Assembly (NCBI GenBank): GCA_023853785.1
Contig: JAJIRX010000871.1
Span: forward strand, 372,001-436,000
From: Psilocybe azurescens
Taxonomy: Eukaryota; Basidiomycota; Agaricomycetes; Agaricales; Agrocybaceae
Direction: 5' to 3'
Length of the DNA: 64,000 nt
In this document: positions 59,077 to 64,000 of the stretch, piece after piece
Layout of the letters: the number at the start of each line of letters is the position of its first letter
Position numbering within the stretch: the stretch's first letter is position 1
Notes under the pieces: model-generated
Told to the model about the DNA's origin: nothing
Seen by the model: only the letters and a program-made list of their open reading frames with translations
Databases searched by the model: none
Position numbers and translations under genes: made by a program

Positions 59077-60417
59077 TTAAAGCTTTCGGATCGATGTACG
59101 GAAGAGGAAAAGCAGAGTAAAGGCAAGGAAAAATATAGGGTAGGACGTCATCGAAAACGACGATATAGCTGCACTTGTGTTAGACCCAGCTCCAGGAGTC
59201 GTGTTGGCGCCATTTCCGCCCGAGGTTGGCGAAGATGTAGGGCCGGAGGATGTAGTACTTGTGAACGGAGAGGATCCTGGAGAAAGCTGACGTGGTGCGT
59301 ACTGTGAAGGAACAGTGACAACGATGCTGTCCAAATCTGTATGATCATAAAACAAAAATTAAGTCTTGATATAAAGATGACGATCATCGGGTGCAGATAC
59401 GCACCGAAGAACGAAGTGTTGACATTGGCATGGTTCACGAGTGTGAGTTTGTGTTCCGAGTCGTCCAAGTTGGAAGCTAGGTATTTGATAGAGGGTGCCT
59501 GTTGTTCGCAAGTCATCCCGAAGGCACCCCCGCAACCTGAAATACCATTTAGCGTTACAGCCGGCTGGTCGTCCAGCACAACGCTGTACAGACGGTGGTC
59601 GTTCTTTTGTCGCCCAGAACATATATAGCAGATCCTGGACGTGAGGTGAGCGTGTTCGTTCAATATAAGGGCATGGACGATAACGAACCATGAAAAGAGA
59701 AGGTAAAAGACGCCCCATCTCCGCTAGTAAACGTAGAGCCCCCACCGCTGAATGCTGGGCTGGTGTTGTTTCCCCATGTACCAGTGTAACTCAATGCAGG
59801 ATCGTGTTCTTCAAAGGTAACATTCTTTACGGTTGCACTAGCAAAGCCAGAATCCTGTCAGCTTCGCAATTATATGAATGAAAACGAAGCTGACCCTGCT
59901 GGAGCAAGCTGAATGGTGGAATGGATATAGTCCAATAAGAATCCGTCTCCGCCTTTGTCTCCTGCATCCACCTGAGCTCCAACGTTGCGCAAGACAACGT
60001 TATGATTGGCAAATGTGAGATTTGAAGCCGCGAACAAAAGTGTCGAAACATTCTTGGATGTCTCGCTATATGCACTGTATCGCAGTACAGTGGAGTCAAT
60101 CTCAACTTCGTACGAGCCAAATGTCGGCCCTGTGCTTCCGTAGACGTAGAGAGCGGGTCCTAAGGACGCGCAAAAAGGTGAATGAGCGTCGGTTTGAAGA
60201 TTCAAAGAAACATAGACCACAAACCCGTAATATTCAAACTAACAGACGCGCCTTTTGTTGTTGTTTGATGAAACGTCCCTCTCAGCCACGGCGAGTTGGT
60301 CGGGTCGAAGTTTGGCACCGACGGATCTGGCGTTGTCCAAACGGATTGATCTTCATATGTGAGTATACTATCGAAGTCGTCAATTGTCACATTCCAGTTC
60401 ACAGCAGATAAATCCAT
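59077..60417 (-). CDS. cell-surface protein with two jelly-roll-like domains and C-terminal membrane anchor
   Basis: Function unknown; resembles Agaricomycete transmembrane proteins with repeated galactose-binding-like folds. I use the ATG at 60417 (MDLSAVNWNVTIDDFDSILT); a signal-peptide exon may lie upstream, since the frame is open to about 60447 and preceded by a possible AG acceptor. Domain 1: SILTYEDQSVW, GTFHQTTTKGASVSLNITG, PALYVYGSTGPTFGSYEVEI. Domain 2: ATVKNVTFEEHDPALSYTGT, FTSGDGASFTFSFHGSAIYV, LGDKKNDHRLYSVVLDDQPA, KLTLVNHANVNTSFFDLDSI. Then a Ser/Thr/Gly-rich stalk (STTSSGPTSSPTSGGNG) and the hydrophobic end SYPIFFLAFTLLFLF before RTSIRKL, stop at 59077-59079. The stalk plus hydrophobic end could be a transmembrane anchor or GPI signal. 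Confidence 0.7.
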
Positions 60418-60872
60418 AGGTTCTAAGACTGTTTGTAATTTGAACACTAAGGTATATTATACTATAACGGTAGATGCAGTGCTGGAGTTTGGATAGTGGT
60501 GGTCGCTGAGGGGAGTAGTTCGGGGCGAATGTGTTTCAAAATGCAAGTCAGGACTTGGCGGCCGCGCTAAAACGGCCGAAAAGGCTTGGCACATAAAACA
60601 TTATGAGCTATTACTAAGCTATTATGAGTAAGTAGTATTTGAGTAGTATATGTATAAGTATACGAATTCAGGGCGCAGTAACTACTTGTAAATGCAATGT
60701 AACCTGGTCTTTGTGTGCATCTATGATTAGTCAAATATATACTCTATACTACGGCCTAGGCTCCAATTATTCACTGCAAGAGAATCGGAGGAGAGTTTGA
60801 TATTACGATGATAATTTGCCTCTCAAGTCGGGGTAGGGGTCACAGACTTCGAACTCGAACAAATCCGTAATC
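60418..60872. other. intergenic region
   Basis: Upstream of the surface-protein gene and downstream of the oxidoreductase. AT-rich; no gene apart from a possible signal-peptide exon near 60450-60560 that I could not define. Confidence 0.35.
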
Positions 60873-62439
60873 TCATGCAACACGGATGACAATCTTGCCA
60901 ACATGTTTTTGGGATTCCAAATGAGCATAAGCTTCGACGGCTTCATTGAAGCTGAAGACCCTGTCGATCACAGGTTTCGTTTTGTCGGGGTTGGCGTTAA
61001 TGAGACGATTCATATTCACGAACCTGATCACAAGTGTCAGTCATTCACAAACTCTCCTCAGGACATGAAAATAATACACACTCGGAGACGGGTCCAATGT
61101 AGATACCTCTCACCAAGATCGATCTGGTGATCACAGGAAGGACAAAGTTGGCATCGCTGGTATCCTAATAACATTGAGGGTCACCTTAAATTTTGCCGAG
61201 TTAAACAGATAGATTAATGCTCACCTTGGAGATGAATCCAATCACAGCCACTGTGCCATTGACCCTGACAGCATTGAGCGACCTTGCCAAGGTTCCTTCA
61301 CCACCAACCTCAATGACATAATCGACACCAACGCCATTGGTCTAAGAACGACTTAAGACGAAAAGATCGCAGATATGATGGGAGCTACTTGCCAGGGTTT
61401 TGACCTCGTTATCCCAGTCAGGTTTCTCTTTGTAATTTATGATGTGCTTGGCCCCGAGTTTAGTGGCCGTGACGAGCTTTTCATTCGATGAAGACGTCGC
61501 AATCACAGTGGCGCCAGAAGCGACAGCAAACTGTAAGGCAAATCTGTCGGTTAATGACAGTCAAATCATCAGCATTTGGGTATAAAGAATCGATGGATAA
61601 TTTACATCGAAACACCTCCTGTTCCTAGAACGAGGACCGTATCTCCTGCTTTGATAGGGACTGGCCCTTGCAAGGCATTGTAAGCTGTCAGAGCAGCACA
61701 TCTAATCGCAGATTCATGAATTCAGTAACCGCATAAATCTCCAATAGTAGAAAATTGCTGACGGGAGGGTAGAAGCCTCATCGTACGACAAGTGTTGTGG
61801 GATAGCCACAAGAGACTGGTTTTGTTTTCAGACGTCAATAAACAAAAAACAAAAAAAGGCGATGTCACTTGCATGGGCTGGGAAGTTCCTGTATTGAGTC
61901 AAAACACCGCTTGATTGGCCGCCCAAGGAAGTTTGGATAATTTTCGCGTTCGTATCTCCAAATATGTGGTCGGTGCAGAAGTTCGAACAAACTCTGTCAC
62001 CGTCCTTCCAAGTGGTCACATCTTCACCTACGGCGATAACCTCTCCTGACATGTCTGAGCAAGGAACAACGCCGTCTTTTCTGTTGTGGAGCGCATCTCG
62101 TTAGAAAATCTGCTCTAACTCGAACAACGCAAATTAAGCTCTTACCCAACCGGATATGTGCCGCGAGAAATCGCCAGATCGCGATACTATTTCAAGAGAC
62201 GTCGCACGGTTACAAACCGAGAACAATGTCATTTTGAAAACCACAAACCTGAAGAGAAACAGCGTGCACTTTAACCAAGACCTCGTTTGCTTTTGTTTTC
62301 GCAACTGGGGCATCCTGTTTGCGAAGGTTCTCGTATGTTCCTACCTAAAAATGGTTGGGAACATTTCGCAAGCTAATGAAAAATTAAATCATACTTTTGT
62401 GAGGACATACTGTTGAGTTTCAGTGGGGATAGAAGACAT
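60873..62439 (-). CDS. MDR superfamily NAD(P)-dependent oxidoreductase (zinc-type alcohol dehydrogenase-like)
   Basis: Predicted quinone or alkenal oxidoreductase of the GroES-like medium-chain family; substrate unknown. The ATG at 62439 (MSSIPTETQQYVLTK) precedes an intron. Next come VGTYENLRKQDAPVAKTKAN, EVLVKVHAVSLQYRDLAISR, GTYPVGKKDGVVPCSDMSGE, VTTWKDGDRVCSNFC, EASTLPCAALTAYNALQGPV, and the Rossmann loop AGDTVLVLGTGGVS. Then come NEKLVTATKLGAKHIINYKE, GVDYVIEVGGEGTLARSLNA, and SFNEAVEAYAHLESQKHVGK with a final IVIRVA and TGA at 60873-60875. The product is about 350 residues. No structural zinc-lobe cysteine cluster is evident, pointing to the zinc-free QOR-like branch. About seven short GT-AG introns; no frameshift seen. 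Confidence 0.87.
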
Positions 62440-64000
62440 GTCAAAGGTAAGGTAATCGCGAAAGTCGGTTCTTGCGGTTTGAGAGCGGGGTAAGACACGA
62501 CGTTTTTCGTCTTCACCTAGTTATAACCTTGAAATGCTGAGACATTATAGTGAACTTTGTTTCAGCGTCATAGTAGCGCAATATCGACCACAGAAGGAGC
62601 TCCGAAAACCTGACACCATGGTTCCAAGATATCAGACAAAATGTCGGTGAGCTGGAGGCATATATTGAAGTTTAGTATTGGCTCCAATAATTGTCTACAA
62701 TATATGGGTCGACGATGAGGAGAGGGAATTGAAAGACAAGACCAAGCCTCAGCACTCAGTATTTTCGGAAGGGATCAACATCGGTTGTTAGACCAAGTAA
62801 GAGAAACAGGACCAACACCCCGGTAATTGCCGATTCTGCTACAACCGTGACCATCGTGAGAAATTCCTGTTTAGGTAATTAAAATTGGAAACCAAAATTA
62901 GTTGATCTTTCAAGGTACTCTACAAACTATTCAGGCAGGCACGAATGGAAGAGCAAACGTTACTCTTCCATCATTGATTGTTTTGACTCCACCCAATAAT
63001 CAACTTAATACAAAAGACCTATAATAAGGTAAGTGGCGGACGTTGGTGCTGTTTAACGTTTGATATACATTGCGCCATCTTCAGTATTAAGCTGGTTTGC
63101 TTTTAGATGGGCCACTTGGAACTGGTTTCTTGTTTGAATTGTACGCTTGCAAACCGAATAAAGCGCTCGATACTCAATTCACCGTCTCCTAAAGAAGTCA
63201 AGGATAAACCACGGTGAGGCACCAACCTTCTGGGACTCTTATTCGCGGAGCCTGAGACAAGGCTGCAGATTTGTGCATGCTGCAAAGAACTGTTACGTGC
63301 TCGAAGCGGAGTTTCTGTATCGGCGCGGACATCCTTACATCAATCGAAGGGGCCAAATATGTGGTTACTCGTTAATGAATAACAACATTTTTGGTGAGGA
63401 CGCGCAGTTCGGCAGCAATGTGTCGACGCTTTGACATGCGCGGAGTAGGCGTCTACCGTGACCGTGATCCCCAGGGAGCTTGACTAAGGGCGCTATTATC
63501 GACACGAAGTTTACATGTAAACTGCGAAAACTGCCCCGAGGATTACCGTCAAACACCCCTAATTCGAACTCAGGCGCTTGCAACGGGTGTACGTATTCTT
63601 GGTAAAGTAAAGCATGGACATAAATATGTATGTGCTGAACTGGATTTGTTTGCAGCCAGTCCACGCAGCTGTTCACTCACCAATTGCTGACTGCTGACTG
63701 CGAGGCGCCTTCCATGAAGCTAAAATGTGATAGCAGGCAATAGCGGCACCTCGTGCACCTCGCAGACGATAAGCCGGGCATATTTTGCCTTGCTCCTTTC
63801 AGGGAAGTTATACCTGAGAATCACACCAACACCACCAGGCAGATAAAATATTCAGGCTAGCCCTGTTATTCACAATTTCGGAGTCAGTATGCGGGCGGAA
63901 TTTATGGGAAAAGCCGCTCCGGGCAGGCTCCAATACGTACTTAAGGCTGGACATGACAAAAACCACATACGCGATGCTTAGACATTTTAGCAAAAACCGA
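62440..64000. other. no supported gene to the window end
   Basis: Short frames only (longest about 100 codons, minus strand near 63365-63676, no domain). The first few hundred bases upstream of 62439 should hold the oxidoreductase promoter. Confidence 0.4.

Noticed and set aside
1..64000. CRISPR arrays, bacterial operons, ribosome binding sites
   Set aside because: The DNA is eukaryotic with spliceosomal introns; no regularly spaced repeats of that kind were seen.

Overview
The window is nuclear DNA of a filamentous basidiomycete, most likely an Agaricomycete. Genes are split by many short (about 45-70 nt) GT-AG introns. Protein families typical of this class are present: OrdA-like P450, DHA1 MFS, DUF7330, WSC-tailed GH71 and short Zn2Cys6 factors. 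I cannot assign genus or species from the sequence alone.

Layout. 1-17.6 kb is the accessory part. It holds an intact cytochrome P450 on the minus strand (1116-3317), a 5.3 kb LTR retrotransposon (5228-10505) inserted 15 bp before the start codon of an MFS transporter (10521-12631), an APH-type kinase-like gene (12969-14127), an 880 bp Harbinger-like MITE (14385-15264), and a broken inverted copy of the P450 (16105-17597). 18.7-23 kb carries a small conserved-looking protein, a casein kinase 1-like gene that may be spliced in frame to a second domain, and an F-box-like remnant. 23.7-29 kb has a DHA1 drug transporter and a Cbf1-type bHLH regulator. 31.6-38 kb has the phosphatidylethanolamine methyltransferase CHO2 and an AlkB (ALKBH6-like) dioxygenase, convergently arranged. 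39.2-39.6 kb has a short Zn2Cys6 protein. About 39.6-45.3 kb is gene-poor. 45-53 kb has a second APH-fold gene, a small Pop8-like RNase P/MRP subunit, the La RNA-binding protein and a DUF7330 protein. 55-62.4 kb has a secreted GH71 alpha-1,3-glucanase with three WSC domains, a membrane-anchored surface protein and an MDR oxidoreductase.

How the parts relate. The P450 and the first MFS transporter were divergent neighbours sharing about 1.9 kb of upstream DNA before the retrotransposon landed between them. With the APH-like gene and the P450 relic they could be a small metabolic locus, but no backbone enzyme (terpene synthase, PKS, NRPS) is visible. The rest is mostly housekeeping.

Two caveats. 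First, several otherwise intact genes (La twice, CHO2, DHA1 MFS, bHLH, DUF7330, the 19 kb gene) are broken by what looks like one missing base in a homopolymer of 4-5; this looks like a sequencing or assembly bias, so gene spans are given across those points. Second, all splicing is inferred by eye from splice sites and protein logic, with no transcript evidence.
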